64,000 bases of DNA from Apiosordaria backusii (GCA_030549205.1 JAUKTV010000002.1:3815362-3879361), one strand, 5' to 3'. Numbered from the stretch's first letter, positions 26,401 to 39,384 are shown. Made by a program: numbers and translations. The notes: generated by a model not told the origin, from the letters alone.

Positions 26401-27559
26401 ATAAAGTGTCTTTATATTAAGGTTATTAAAAAAGAAAGGAGGTTAAAGTAAGTATTAGCATTAAAATAGAAAAGTAAACAAGGCTATAGCATTTATATAA
26501 TAAAGGTATAAAAGAAAAACTATTTTTATAAAAATAATAAAGAAAATAAAAAGAAAGGGAATAGTATAATAGTAAATAATAATATTATTAAACTTAGTAC
26601 TATAGTTTTAACCTTTAAACTAACCTTTTAAAGTAAAGGAAGAAGGGGAAGGAAAAGAGTAAAATCCTATAAATAGTTAACAACGTTTCTATACAGTAGG
26701 AATAATAGACTTATAGGAAAGTAATACTTTTTTTAATTTTTATAAAAAAAGGAAATAGTAATAGAAGACCTTTAAAAGGAAATAGTAGTAAAGTATATAA
26801 AAGTAGTATAAACAGTATAGTTATTATATAAAGTATAACTATACTATTTTAAAAGGTTAAAACCTAAAAGACTAATACTAAGGGCATAACCTTAATATAC
26901 TATTAAAGTACTAATATTTAAAGAAGGGACTTCTTTTTAAAGGTTAATTCCTTAAAATATATTAGAAATGTATAACAGTTATAAGTAGAATATACTTATA
27001 GAGTAAATAAAGAGAAAGGCTATATTAAGTATAAGAAAGTTAAGCTATATAAATTTAAAGTAGTTAGTATAATGGAAAATCCTTTTTAAAGTTTTACTTT
27101 AAATAATAACAGTATACCTTAACTGTATATTCTCGGTATACTCGGTAATAAAGAAAGCGGTAAAATCTTAAAGCATTTACTTTATATTTTTAAAATAAAA
27201 GGCTATAATGTCGGTAAAATAAATAGAGGTTATATTTAAAGTAGGGGCAATAGTAATAACTAAAATAATAAGGATAATAATAAAGGTAATAGAAGTAGGT
27301 AAAAAGGAAAGGACAGTAGTTAAAGTCCTTTTTATATAATAGAAGGTATATTAAGTTTAAGCCTAAACTTTAATAATACTTTAAAGGCATTACCGCTTTA
27401 TAACTATAATACCGATAAGGAAGTAGCTTTTAATTTTCTAAAAGAAGCGGACGGCGGTAGCTTTATAAAAATAAAAGTCTTTTAATAAGTCTAAATTTTA
27501 TTTTGTAAAGTCAGTACAGTTAAACCAAATATAATAGAAGGGCAAAATTTTTTTTTTTT

Positions 27560-28260
27560 TTTCTTATATTATTATAATGTTAAAAGTTAAAGAGTTTATC
27601 CTTAACTGCCATTAAGCAGAATATAGCCTATTAAAATATTTAAAGGATTTAATATACTTTATTAAAACGTCTATATTATATAAGGACCACGCTTTCTTTT
27701 AAAGAAAGGTAGGCTTATAAAATCGTAAGGCTTTTTCTTTATAATATAACCTATATAGTAGTATCCTATTCTATTAATTAGCATAGTACCTATAATAGAA
27801 AGATAATAATCCTACCTTTTTTATTAGCTTAAAGCCGATAAAGGTATTTTACCTTTTTCTTTATATAAAGAACGTAATAGATATAACTAGCTATAGGTTA
27901 GTACAGTACTTACAATATAAAGACGATAGGGCTTATAGTATAAAGGTAAGGAAGGGATTATTATTATCGTCGTCATTATCGTTATTGTCGTTATCGTCGT
28001 CGTCGTCTTTCTATAAATTATAGTTAGAATATATATACTGTAGAGGTAAGTAGAAAGTACTTATTATATAGCAGTATTTATAGAAAGGAAAGGAGGCTAA
28101 AAGACCTTTCTTATTATTATCTTTAATAAGGTTATCTCTAAAGGTACTAACGGCAGCGGCGACGGTGTCGATAACCGGAAGAAAGGTAACTATAGTAAAT
28201 ATAATATTAGTATTATTAGTAGATAGTTAGGTTATATCTCCAGTATATATAGCTTATTTT
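27560..28260 (-). pseudogene. Fossil antisense frame in Gypsy-A 3' interval
   Basis: One minus frame runs about 230 codons with roughly ten stops, fewer than expected for such AT-rich DNA, and many at plausible Trp/Gln sites. In order: a hydrophobic N-terminal part, an Asp/Asn run from GAC/GAT/AAC/AAT codons (27961-28007), a CxxC pair (LYCKYC), then mixed sequence such as KEKALRFYKPTF and KYFNRLYSA, ending in a lysine run. I do not recognise a family. The Asp run could instead be read as Ser on the + strand, so strand is inferred from frame coherence only. Antisense coding in this interval also occurs in the intact chromovirus, but the two proteins do not look alike. Confidence 0.45.
27961..28010. 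repeat. Imperfect trinucleotide tract (TCG/TTA type)
   Basis: Runs of TCG, TCA, TTA and TTG triplets inside the Gypsy-A 3' interval. On the minus strand it reads as Asp/Asn codons of the fossil antisense frame. Confidence 0.7.
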
Positions 28261-29490
28261 TACTATAGTACTTACTTATAAGTTTAAAAGGAAAATTACT
28301 ATAAGTATAGGGTCAGCCGCCTATTTAATAAGGTACTAAAGGTAAGTATAAATACTTATAAAGAAAAGAGAAGGCTTATTTATGTTTTAAAAAAACATTA
28401 AATTAGTAACTGCAGGACGACCTATAAGTAAAGTAACTTATAAAATAGAGAAAAAAAACCTTGTAAAAGGCTGGAACTTAACGATAAGATTAAAATTCTA
28501 CTAACCAGTTAGTTATTAACGGTTATAAAGTTATTATTAGTAAGGTAAGTATAGTATAGTAGTTATAGGGGAAAGATTTATTAAAGTATAAAAGGTTAAA
28601 GGAGGAAAGAAAGTAAGACGGTAGCGGTTGTAAAGAAATAATAGAATAGTTAGGAATTAAAAGCTAAAAGCTTAGGCCTTTAGACAATCACTTACTTTAT
28701 AACCTTAATAACTTAAGGCCGGACTATAAGCTATAGTTATATAGTAATAATAGATATTGGAAAGGAAGAACCGGACTTACTATTAAGGGGGGTCTTTTGA
28801 AAAGTGCATTTAAAAGGCAGTTAACTTATAAGCACTTTAAATACTATCTAATAGCAACCGATAAAAGAAGGTTTATTTACTTTCCCCTTTTATTTCTTTA
28901 CCTTCTTTTTACCTTACTTAACTTTCCTTTTAGCCTTTTCTTTTACTTTACATTCTACCTTATAACATTTTTTTAAATTACCTATAGTATATTTACTAAT
29001 AAACTACTACTATTATATAAGGTCATTTAACCTTATAACTCTATTATCTTTACCCTATTTATAATATAAAAGTATACCGCTTATAACTTACCTTTATTAC
29101 CTTCCAATCCTTAAATACCATCCTATTTTACTATTTAACCTATATTGTCTTTATATCTTTTTTAAAGGAATAACTGTCTAATACCTTTTTTATCGATAGC
29201 CCTATTTCTTTTAACCCTATATACCTATTGTTATTACCTTATTTACAATATAAAAGTACTTAATTTATAATCTATTACTGCTATCTCTTCCTATTATAAA
29301 ATACACTTAACTTCTATTCCCTTTTCTTTACTAACTTTATTACTATTCTATCTATAATAAAAGGCCGACCTTTCTATATCCTCTATCTAGCTAATAGCCC
29401 TTTAATTACTTAGCCCTTTTACTAATCCTACTATTATAAAGGGCCTTAAGGGCGGTTCTTAAAGATAGAAACCTAAAAAGGAAAAGGCCT

Positions 29491-29901
29491 TATTAAAATA
29501 TAATTTAAATAGGCCTAAAGAATAGAGGTCCTAGATTAGTAATAATAGTACCTAATAGTTAATAACTGACAGACCTTTTAGGGTTTACTAATATAATATA
29601 AATAACATAGTTGCAATAGTTAAATGTTTATATATATACCTAATCAATAGTTAGATTAGAGCAAACTGTAAGATCCTATAGTAGAAAGAGGTCCCTAAAG
29701 GAGGTAGCCGAGCCTAAGTTACCGGTAGGGTATATAGGGTAGCGTAGTAGACCTGGGATTTTAGGAAGGCTAGAGTTCAGTGTAGGTAGAATAATATACC
29801 TACATTGAACCACTATCGTCTTCTTATCGTAAACCCGTCGTATATGCAGCGTAGGCCACTTGCTTAGCCTCACACTCTAACGTGTAGAACCCCCCCTGAC
29901 A
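29491..29901 (+). repeat. 3' LTR of Gypsy-A
   Basis: 411 bp ending CCCCCCTGACA. Here the left part is RIP-damaged and the last ~200 bp are spared, the mirror image of the 5' LTR. Differences from the 5' LTR are transitions as far as I could read. Confidence 0.9.
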
Positions 29902-30234
29902 TTTATCCTTACTTATACCTGGCTTCTAAACTATCCTAACGTCTCTAGCTCTGTAAGGCTTCGATAAACATCCCTTTAGCCGGTTTCAGTATAGCTATAG
30001 CCTTGCAGCTACACCTATACTTAGTAGGTACCCCTAAGTAACAAGGCTATCTCATTGGTCTGTAGGTTATAGTAAAAGTAGGCCTTGCCCTACTTTTTAC
30101 CTTAGCCACTAGCCAATGAAAATTCAGCTCTTTTACCCTATATAAGACTTAAACTCACAACCTCTCAATTGTATACAGCAATTTGAAAGGCCCTCAGACG
30201 TATGCCACTGCGTCACGGGGTAATTTATTTTTTA

Positions 30235-31805
30235 TTAAATAGTATTAAATCTTAAAAGAGACTTTATCTTTTTTATTATTATAAACGTAAAAGGGGTCGA
30301 TTATTTTTATAAACCAATGAAACTTAAATCTATAAATTAAAGGATATAATAATACAATATATTTATAAAAGCGGTATATTTTATTATAAACGGTATTAAT
30401 ATTAATGTAAATTATATTAGCTTTAACGTAAATTTAAATAAAAGTTTAAAGAGTTTTTTTAATAAAATCTTTTTTTTAATAAATAATAACTATATCGTAA
30501 ATAGCCTTTTCCTTTTTTAACTAATAACGTTTATTATCTTATTTAATAATTTTTAATTTTTTATAAATAATAGTAACGTCGGTAATTATTTAAGTAAATT
30601 ATTTATTATAACTATAAGATTCTTCCTTATGAATATTAAAATTAATATTAAAAGTTTAAATTTAATTATTATAGCCTTTTATATTTTAATTTAATCTTAT
30701 ATATTAAGGCTATAACCTAAGTAATTTCCTTTCTTTTTTTCTCCTTTAAATTAAAATCCTGAAAATTAAATCTTATATTCATAAACTTTTAATATCGTAA
30801 ATTATATATTATTATTATATTAATACTATTTTTAATTATTAAATTGTATAGAATAGACTTATATTTAATATTATAATTAATTAAATTCGTATAAAAAAGG
30901 AATATAATAAGTAAGATAAGAATAAGTAATATAAAGAAAGAATATAATAAGTAATATAAAATAGGAACGGTAAAGAAAAGTAAATAACATCCTTTTTAAT
31001 TTTATATAGAAATTAGTATTTAACTTTAATATATATTAATAACGGAGTTATTAATACAGTTATAAATAATTTAATAATAAAGAAGGTATTTAAAAGGTTT
31101 AATTATATTATTATTTTATAAGTTTATTATTGAATTTACGGATAGAAGGTTGAATTATATAATAAGTATATAACTATAACGGTAGTTTTAAATAATTTAA
31201 GTAGTATACTGAATTAACTATAAAGAGAACTAACGCTAAGTATAGTATTATAAAAGAAATCTTTTTTTAAAAGCTCCACTTCTTAAAGAAACACAATATT
31301 AATTAATTTTCTTAATCAGTTTTTTACTTTTTTTTTTAAATACTTTTTTTTAAATTATTTTATTATTAGTTTAACATTTTAATTCAAAACCGATTAAATC
31401 CAATTTAAATTAATAAAGGTTAAACATATATTTAGTATAAAATAAAATAATAACAGTATATATAATTAATTCTTTAACAAAGGTAATATTTATATTTTAT
31501 TTAATATTATCTTTTTTTAATATAGTTACTATTATATTAGTAAATTTAAATTATTTATAGTAATTTAAATTTAAAATTTTATACTTATAAACTGTCTTTT
31601 CTTTCCTTACTATTATTGTAATCGAAATCAATTTTGCTAACTATCCTTTTACCTTATCCTTCTGTTTAAAAGCTTCATCTTAAATCTCTATATTATTATT
31701 TTTAATTAAATACTTTAGTTTAAAAGTAATTAAAGCCTATTTAAATTAATAAAGGTTTTTATATTAATTAAAAAATAAAATATTGAAGATCTAAATAATA
31801 TACAT
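30235..31805. other. Decayed sequence with partial R1 copies, no gene
   Basis: 30235-30740 is AT-rich with nothing recognised. 30741-31294 is the right part of a reverse R1 copy ending AAAAGCTCCACTTCTTAAAG. 31310-31800 holds two more R1-internal fragments in reverse orientation. Confidence 0.55.
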
Positions 31806-32435
31806 TACTAATTAAAGTTTAAAATTAATAGTAATTTTATTAAAATCGTTTATATTACTATAGCTATCAAAATAATTAAAAAGGTTTATAAATTTCTTAT
31901 TAATTAAAAGACTTGTAAACTTGAAAAATCTCGATTTATAAAAATAGGATATAAATATTATATTATATATTATTATTATATAGGATCCTATTAATAGCCT
32001 ATTAAAGTAATATTAAATAAACTTTATTATTAATATTACTTTAAAATAATATAATCTTAAACCTTTAGGCTTTTATTTTTTAATAAATAAACCCTATTAA
32101 AGCTTATAAATTACTTATTTAAAAATATTCCTATAATATTAAATTATAATAAAAAAACCTTCATAAAAAATACTATTTTTTAAATTTTTATTAATTTATA
32201 AACTTTTTAATAGATTTTAATTTTAAGTTTTTTAATATAATGAATTAAGTTATATTAACTAGTATTAACTTTTAAATTATATATTAAGTAAACTAATATT
32301 TATAGGTTATAAAAAAAGCTTTCTATAATAAGCTAAAAGGTAATATAGTATTATTTTAATTATTAAAATATTAAGTTAAAATATAAATACTATTAATTTA
32401 AACTTTTTAATAATAGGCTTATTAAAAGAATAGTA
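31806..32435 (+). pseudogene. Fossil copia gag fragment (Copia-2)
   Basis: Aligns by eye with 436-1085 of Copia-1 but carries more C-to-T and G-to-A changes. It stops at the R1 copy at 32436. Beyond that R1, the copia sequence resumes far downstream in the element, so an internal segment is missing. Confidence 0.7.
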
Positions 32436-33402
32436 TATCTTTTTAAGAAGTAGAGTTTTTAAAAAAGAAATTCTTTTATAACGCTATATTTTTTAGCATT
32501 GGTTCTCTTTATAGTTAATTTAGTATACTATTTAAATTATTTAGGGCTAATGTATAATTACGTAATTATTATATATTTATTATATACTTATTATATAATT
32601 AAACCTTCTAATATTAAATTTATTAATAAATTTATATAATAATATTATAGTTAAATACTTTCTGTATTACCGAATTACTTATAATTGTATTGATAACTTC
32701 CTTATTAGTTTATATTAAAGTTAAATATTAATACTTATATAAGGTTAACAAGAATCCTATTTACTTTTCTTCCTTTCCTAAATTACTTACTATATTCCTT
32801 TTTTATATTACTTACTATATTATTCTCCTATATTACTTACTATATTAAAACTTAATCGATTATAATACTTAGTATAGGTCTATTCTATATACTTTAACAA
32901 TTAAAAGATAGTATTAATATAATAGTAGTATATAATTTATTATACTGAAAGTCTATAAATATAAAATCCGGAAGTTAAATTATTATAAGTACTTTAAATT
33001 AGTTAATATAATAATAGTTATATTAAAGAAAGATAATAAAAAATAAAAGAATATAAGCGTTGTTTATATTTAAATATATACTATATATATTATTATTACT
33101 TTATTTTTCGATTAATATATTAAACTCTATGAATTTAAATAGGATTTAATTAATTTTAATATAAACCGGTAAATTAAAGAAGATAATATAGAGACTTAAG
33201 ATAAAGTCTTTAAATAAAAGGATAAAGTAGAAGGATAGTTAGCGAAGTTAATATCGATTATAAGTATAATAGTAAAGGTTAAGATACTTTGATAAGTAAT
33301 TAATTTAATAGTATATTAAAAAATTTAAAGATACTACTTACTATTATATTAATTATAAGTATCTATGTGTTACGTTTTATATATATACTATCAAACCTTA
33401 AG
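32436..33402 (+). repeat. R1 copy (forward) at a deletion junction
   Basis: 967 bp from TATCTTTTTAAGAAGTAGAG to CAAACCTTAAG. The flanks do not form a target duplication. The left flank matches Copia-1 near 1083 and the right flank matches it near 5453, so this R1 replaces about 4.4 kb of Copia-1 coordinates (about 2.4 kb without the Fot1 insertion). Confidence 0.75.
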
Positions 33403-36400
33403 TTAATAAAAGTAAAAGAAAAATATATTTAAATATAAATATAGATATTAAAATAAATATTAATTGATTTATTAAATTAATTTAATTCAAGTTAAAATTT
33501 ATTATGATAAAGTCTTTAAAAGCTTTTTTAATATTAATTTATTACTTTAAATTTTAAAATAAATATTAAAGAACTTTAATAATTAAATGGTTTTTATAAA
33601 AGAAAGGTTTAACTTTTATAAAAACCGTTACTTTTATAATTATACCATTTACTTAATATATATTATTAACTATAGTGGTTTTATTGAATTAGAAAATAAA
33701 GTAAATCGATTTTATAAGGGCATTTTTTAATAGTTATTTAAAAAAAGAGAATTATATAATTAAATTTTAAAGCTTTTATAACTTTTATCTTTTATTAAAA
33801 AGCCGATTTATTTATTAAAATAAAACTATATAAGTAAAGGTTTAAATTTAAAATTATTTAAATAATTTACTTCTTTAAAGTTCTATATAACTTAAAGTAA
33901 AGCTTTAAATTTTAATAAATTAAACTTATTAAGTTATTTAAAAAAAGAATTTTATAATGTTAATTTTTAATTTTACTATCTTTTATAATTTTAAAATTAA
34001 GATTTTTATAATAACCTATATTAATTATTATTTAATTATAAGTGTTAATAAAGCCTATATTTAATAATTTAAAAAAAGCTTAAATAAAGTTTACTTTATA
34101 GAAAATAAAAAGTTAATTTCTTTCTTTTAAAATGTTTAAATTATAAAGAATAGATATTATTTCTTTTTATAGTTTAATTAAGTTTAATATATATAGAAGG
34201 GAATTAAAACCTTTAATTTTAAAAATAGTTGTAAAATATTAATTTCCTTATAGTTTAAAATAATATAAAAACTTTAAATTAAAGAAAAGCCCTATAAGTA
34301 AATTAAACTATATATTTTTTCAATATATAGTTTTAAAGTTTAGTAAAATATATATAAAATATAATATATAGATGCTTATAATTAATACAATAATAATATC
34401 TTTAGGCTATTTAATATAGCTATTAAATTAATTATTCAACTTATTAAGCCGTCTTATCCTTTATAATTACTACTGTAATATTAACTAACTTTACTAATTA
34501 ATCTTTTACCTTATCTTTCTTTTTAAAAGCTTTCTTTTAAATTGTTTTATTATTAATTTAATACTTTAATTTAAAACCAATTAAATCCTATTTAAATTAA
34601 TAAAAGTTAATATATTTAATATAAAATAAAATAATAATAATATATATAATTAATTCCTTAATAAAAGGAATATTTACATTTTATTTATTACTATCTTTCT
34701 TTAATATGACTATTATTATATTAATAAATTTAAAGTACTTAAAATAACCTAACTTTAACATTTTATATTTATAAACTTTTAATATAGTAAATTATATATT
34801 ACTAGTATATTAATAATATCTTTTATTTATTAAATTATATAAAATAAATTTATATTTAATACTATAAATAATCGATTAAATTTTAATATAGTAAATAATA
34901 TAAAAAAGGAATATAGTATAAATAATAAAAAAAAATATAATAAATAATAAAAATTTTTTTTTTTAAAAAAGATAATGAATAAAATTCTTTTTAACCTTAT
35001 ATAAAGGCTAATATTTAATTTTAATATAGGCTAGTAAAGGAATTATCGGCATATTTAAAAGCAATTTAAGAATAAAAAAGGTATCTAAAAGGTTTAACTA
35101 TACTATTATTTTAAAAACTTATTCATAAAAGATTTAACTATATAATAAATATTTAATTATAATAGTAACCTTAAACAATTTAAATAATATATTAAATTAA
35201 CTATAAAGAAGACTAATGCTAGGTATAGTTTTAGAAATGATTTTTTTTACACTCTACTTTTTAAAAAGACATTTTAATATATAATAATATTTAAAATATT
35301 AAATAACGTTTAATATTATTTTTATAATATAATAACTTTTAAAGAATATATAGTAGCTTACTATAGTAAATTTAAATGCTATTAAACAGTTTTTAAAATA
35401 TTTAAATAAATAAAGAATTTAATAATTATTTATAATTATACTATTATTAGATTTATTAAAAAGAAAAATATTATAATATTTATAGGCTTTAAAGATTTAG
35501 ATTTTAGAAAAGATTTAAAGGATTTAAAATTTACTTATAACTTTATATTTAAAGTAGCCGAAGGTTTTATAAATTAAAAATTAAAAAAAGCTAATATCAT
35601 AAGTTTTTTTACTTTAAAGGTTAAAATTATTATATATATTAAAGCTACGTATCGGGCTTTATAAATTAAAGAAGTCTATAAAAAGTTAAAATATAATTTA
35701 ATAAATTTTACTTTATTATTAAATAATAATATAAATTTTATAATTATTATTTATAATTTAACCTTTTATAATTATATTAAATATATATTATTAAAATATT
35801 ATTAAGTTAAAAAGTAAATTCAGGTATTCTATATGATTATGTATTCTTTAAATATTAAATAAATATTAATTAATAGGTTAATTAAATTTGAAAGCTTTAT
35901 AGGTTTTTTAAGTCTAAGGAATAGGTTTATAGAAGAAAAGTTAATACAGGAATAGATTAAAAAATTACTTTTTTTATATTTAATTTTCCTTTATAAATTA
36001 ATTTAAAAAAGTAAGTAATATTAAAAATATATAGGTTTTAATATTTTATATACTTTATATTTTAGTTTCTTAATTAATTAATTAGTTTATCAATTTTAAT
36101 ATATTACGGTAAGCTTTAAATTTAAATTTAGGCTTATTATTTATTATAAGTAAAGAAAGGGTATTAAATTAACTTTTTATAAAGTTCAAATTTATAGTAG
36201 GTAGTTATTATTATATTATGTAGTAGAAGTTTAAATAGAAAGACGATTATTTAATTAAGTTTTATATATAAAGTTTATGTATTAATTATTGAATATTTAT
36301 TTAGTACTTTATTTTATTACAAGGCTATTTAAAGGCTTATATTCTATTAATTAATAGGCTAAATTATTTATAATTTTATATATAGGTTATTAAGGTTTAT

Positions 36401-37024
36401 TATTATAGGTAATAAAAATTTTAACTTTAATTTTATATTAATTTATATTTTAAATTAAAAATATTTAATCCTTTAGTTTTTTTATATAATTATAACTTGA
36501 TTTCTAAAGAGTTATAAACTATATTAATTTAATTGTTTATAAAATTTATAATTAACTATTAAGTTAATTAAATTAGTTTAAAATTAATAAGTTTATAGTT
36601 AAATAGGTATATTATTATTATATTAAATTATAAACCTATAGGTTTTATAGATTAGAAATTATAGAAGGTTTAGTAAATAGTTTATAGGATTTAGTAAACT
36701 TTAACGTTAATTAAGTTATATTTTGGTTTATCTATGTATTAAGGTATATAAGGTATTGTATATTAATTGGTAAGTATATAGTATAGGTTAAGTACGAACG
36801 TTACTATAGAGAATATTATAGTAGATTTATAAAAGGCTAGTATTATAATATAATTGTTTACTTAGTATATTTCTATCCTATAGTATCTATAAGGTACTAT
36901 AATTTAATACCTTAAGAGTAAATTATAGGTATTGTATGTAAAACTTCTACTATACTGTAAGTATGTACGTAAGTACTGATTATAGAGCCCCTAGGCCTGT
37001 AATTAGCCATATCTATTCTAATAA
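33403..37024 (+). pseudogene. Fossil copia RT-RNase H and 3' end (Copia-2)
   Basis: Matches Copia-1 from about 5453 to 8731 with R1 inserted at 34331-35271. RT, RNase H and the 3' non-coding end are all recognisable but more decayed than in Copia-1, with additional C loss outside the CpA context. Near 36812-36830 it preserves the uninterrupted site into which the solo LTR inserted in Copia-1. Confidence 0.78.
34331..35271 (-). repeat. R1 copy (reverse) inside Copia-2 RT
   Basis: Starts TTTTAAAGTTTAG and ends CTCTACTTTTTAAAAAGACA. The flanks TTTCAATATATA and TTTTAATATATA form a 12-bp duplication with one C/T difference. Confidence 0.78.
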
Positions 37025-38086
37025 ATATTATAAATAATTAATCCAAATTTAGTATAATAAATAAAATAATATCGTTTAAAAAAGTAGAACTATTAAAAAA
37101 GAGTTCTTTTATAATATTGTACTTAATATTAATTCCCTTTATAATTAATTTAATATACTACTTAAATTATTTTCAGCTACTATTATAATTATACATTTAT
37201 TATATAATTAAACTTTTTACTATTAAATTTAATAAAGAATCTAAAAACCTTTTAAAAAAAAAATTTATTATTGAATTATTTACAAATATACCGATAATTC
37301 CTTTGCCGGCTTATATTAAGGTTAAATATTAATAATACTTATATAAAATGAAAAAAGATTCTATTTAGCTTTTTTTACCATTTCTTTTTTATATTATTAT
37401 ATTCTTTTTTTATATTACTTACTATATTAAAATTTAATTAACTATTTATTATATTAAATATAGATATATTTTATATAATTTAATAATTATAAAATAATAT
37501 TAATATAATAATAATATCTTAAAAGCTTATAAATATGAAATCCAAAAGTTAAATTACTATAAATATTTTAAATTAACCAATATAATAATAATTATATTAA
37601 AGAACAATAGTAAAAAATAAAAGAATATAAATATTATTTATATTTAAATATATATTATATATACTTTTAAGTTAAATCTTAATATTTATATAAAGTTTAA
37701 TCGATTATTATATAAAATTGAAATTTGGCCCATATAATTCAAAGATATTATCAATATAACAATAATATATAGTTATTTTAAAAGTTTATTATATTTTTTC
37801 AAAAACGGAATCTTTTACAAAAAACCTTTTTCTAATAATATATTTAATATTGATTTTATTTATGATTAACTTAATATATTATACAATTCTTAAAAGTTAC
37901 TATTATAATCTTTTTTAAACCTTTTATAAAATAATAATATAATTAAACTTTTAAAATACCTTTTTTATTATTCAATTATTTATAAATATATTAATAATTT
38001 CTTCATTAACTTTAATTAAAGTTCAATACTAACATTTATATAAAATTAAAAAAATCCTATTTAATTGTTTTTACTATTCTTTTTTA
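37025..38086. repeat. Overlapping decayed R1 fragments
   Basis: Forward R1 starts are recognisable near 37066 and 37788, with internal R1 sequence after each. No gene. Confidence 0.5.
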
Positions 38087-38098
38087 ATATTATTTATT

Positions 38099-38588
38099 CC
38101 CCTATAGCATAGTGGCATATATCTAAGGGCCTCTTAAATTACTGCATTTAATTAAAAGGTAGTAAGTTTAAGTCTTACATAGGGTAAAAAGAGCTGAATT
38201 TTCATTGGCTAGTAGCTAAGGTAAAAAGTAAGGCGGGGCCTACTTTTACTGTAACCTACAGACAATAAAACAGCCTTACTATTTAAAGGTATTTACTAAG
38301 TATAGATATAACTGTAAAGGCTATAGCTATACCGAAACCAACTAAAGGACATTTATCAAAGCCTTATAGGGTTAAAGCACTAGGATAGCTTAGAAACCAG
38401 GTATAAGTAAGGATAAAGAGGTTTTAATCCAGTTAAACCTAAATAGGCTAGATAAAAATATATAGGTTTCCTTTTAAAATAGATAGTAGCCTTACAGCTT
38501 ATATATAGCGACCTCTTTAGCTAAGTATAGATAAGCTGATTCCCAATCCACTATAACGTTTAACAACATTCAATATCATTTTTTTTTT
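38099..38588 (+). mobile_element. SINE copy 3, nearly full length
   Basis: About 490 bp, flanked by ATATTATTTATT at 38087-38098 and 38590-38601. It begins CCCCTATAGCATAGTGGCAT (A-box-like), has a decayed B-box-like GTAAGTTTAAGTC about 70 nt in, and ends in a T-run (38579-38588) that resembles a Pol III terminator. The tRNA-like head, T tail and 12-15-bp duplications indicate a tRNA-derived SINE moved by a LINE-type enzyme. Confidence 0.88.
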
Positions 38589-38601
38589 GATATTATTTAT
38601 T

Positions 38602-39053
38602 TTAAGGTTTAATAATATATATATAAAATACAATATATTATAATTAAGATTAACTTTATTAATTATTCTTTTACTTTATATCTTTATTTAAATAGTTTAT
38701 TTTAAATTTCTTTATTATCTTTTTTAATCTACTAGTTTATATTAATATCGATTAAATCCTTTTTATATTAATAAAATTTAACATATTAATTAAAAAATAA
38801 AATAAAAGTTATTAATATAATTATAAATAATTCAATAATAAAAAAGTATTTAAAAGGTTTAATTATACTATTATTTTATAAATATATTATTTGATTAAAC
38901 GGTAAAAGGTTTAATTATATAATAAAAGATTATGATAGTAACTGTCAAGAATTTTATAATATATTAAATTAATTATAAATAAAATCAATCATAAATATTA
39001 AATATATTATATTAAAATGGTTTTTTTTTAAAAGATTCCGTTTTTTAAAAACT
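38602..39053 (-). repeat. R1 copy (reverse), internally deleted
   Basis: Begins TTAAGGTTTAATAAT directly beside the right target duplication of SINE copy 3 and ends AAAAGATTCCGTTTTTTAAAA. About half the usual length. Confidence 0.6.
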
Positions 39054-39341
39054 ATAATAATAGCTTTAATAAATTAAATAATATATTAAATTAACTATAA
39101 AAAAAACTAATACTAAATATAATATTGTAAAAGAAATCTTTTTTAAACACTCTTTTTATTTAAAAATATTAAAATAAGGTATTTAAATAAAAAAATAAAG
39201 TAAAAGTAGTAAAAGTATAATTAATAAAGTTAACTTTAATTATCAAAATAATAATAAAAGATAAAATAGCTTAATAAGGAATTAATTAAATAGTTATATT
39301 AAATAACTTAAAAATATTATTTTATCAATTATAAATATTTA

Positions 39342-39384
39342 TGTCTCTCTAAGAAGTGGAGCTTCCAAAAAAAAATTTCTTTTA
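39342..39384 (+). repeat. Minimal R1 end only (~43 bp)
   Basis: TCTCTCTAAGAAGTGGAGCT and the following A-rich bases, inserted into the right-hand end of another R1 remnant (about 39175-39425). Another end-only piece lies near 49303-49331. Such pieces may be extreme truncations or deletion scars. Confidence 0.55.

Larger units (their letters stand above)
26401..29490. other. Long 3' interval of Gypsy-A between chromodomain and LTR
   Basis: About 3.1 kb, much longer than the usual pol-to-LTR distance in chromoviruses. No + frame was recognised. The part at 27560-28260 has a coherent minus-strand frame listed separately. The rest is low-complexity and AT-rich. Confidence 0.6.
20321..29901 (+). 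mobile_element. Gypsy-A: complete RIP-damaged chromodomain gypsy, 9,581 bp
   Basis: Bounded by TG...CA LTRs of 411 bp and the 5-bp duplication TTTAT (20316-20320 and 29902-29906), which rejoins a SINE exactly. Internal order on +: gag region (about 21300-21800), protease (about 22100-22400), RT, RNase H, integrase, chromodomain, then an unusually long 3.1-kb interval before the 3' LTR. A second, shredded copy lies at 45957-52440. Confidence 0.92.
20155..30220 (-). mobile_element. SINE copy 2, split by Gypsy-A
   Basis: Left part 20155-20320, right part 29907-30220, together about 480 bp. It is flanked by the 14-bp duplication TAATTTATTTTTTA at 20141-20154 and 30221-30234. In minus orientation it begins at 30220 with CCCCGTGACGCAGTGGC, an A-box-like start, followed by a decayed B-box-like GAGTTTAAGTC. 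The right part is the least mutated SINE sequence in the window. Gypsy-A sits inside it with its own 5-bp duplication, so the SINE came first. Confidence 0.88.

Noticed and set aside
29676..29873. 65-codon minus frame in the Gypsy-A 3' LTR
   Set aside because: It lies wholly within an LTR and the 5' LTR does not keep it open.
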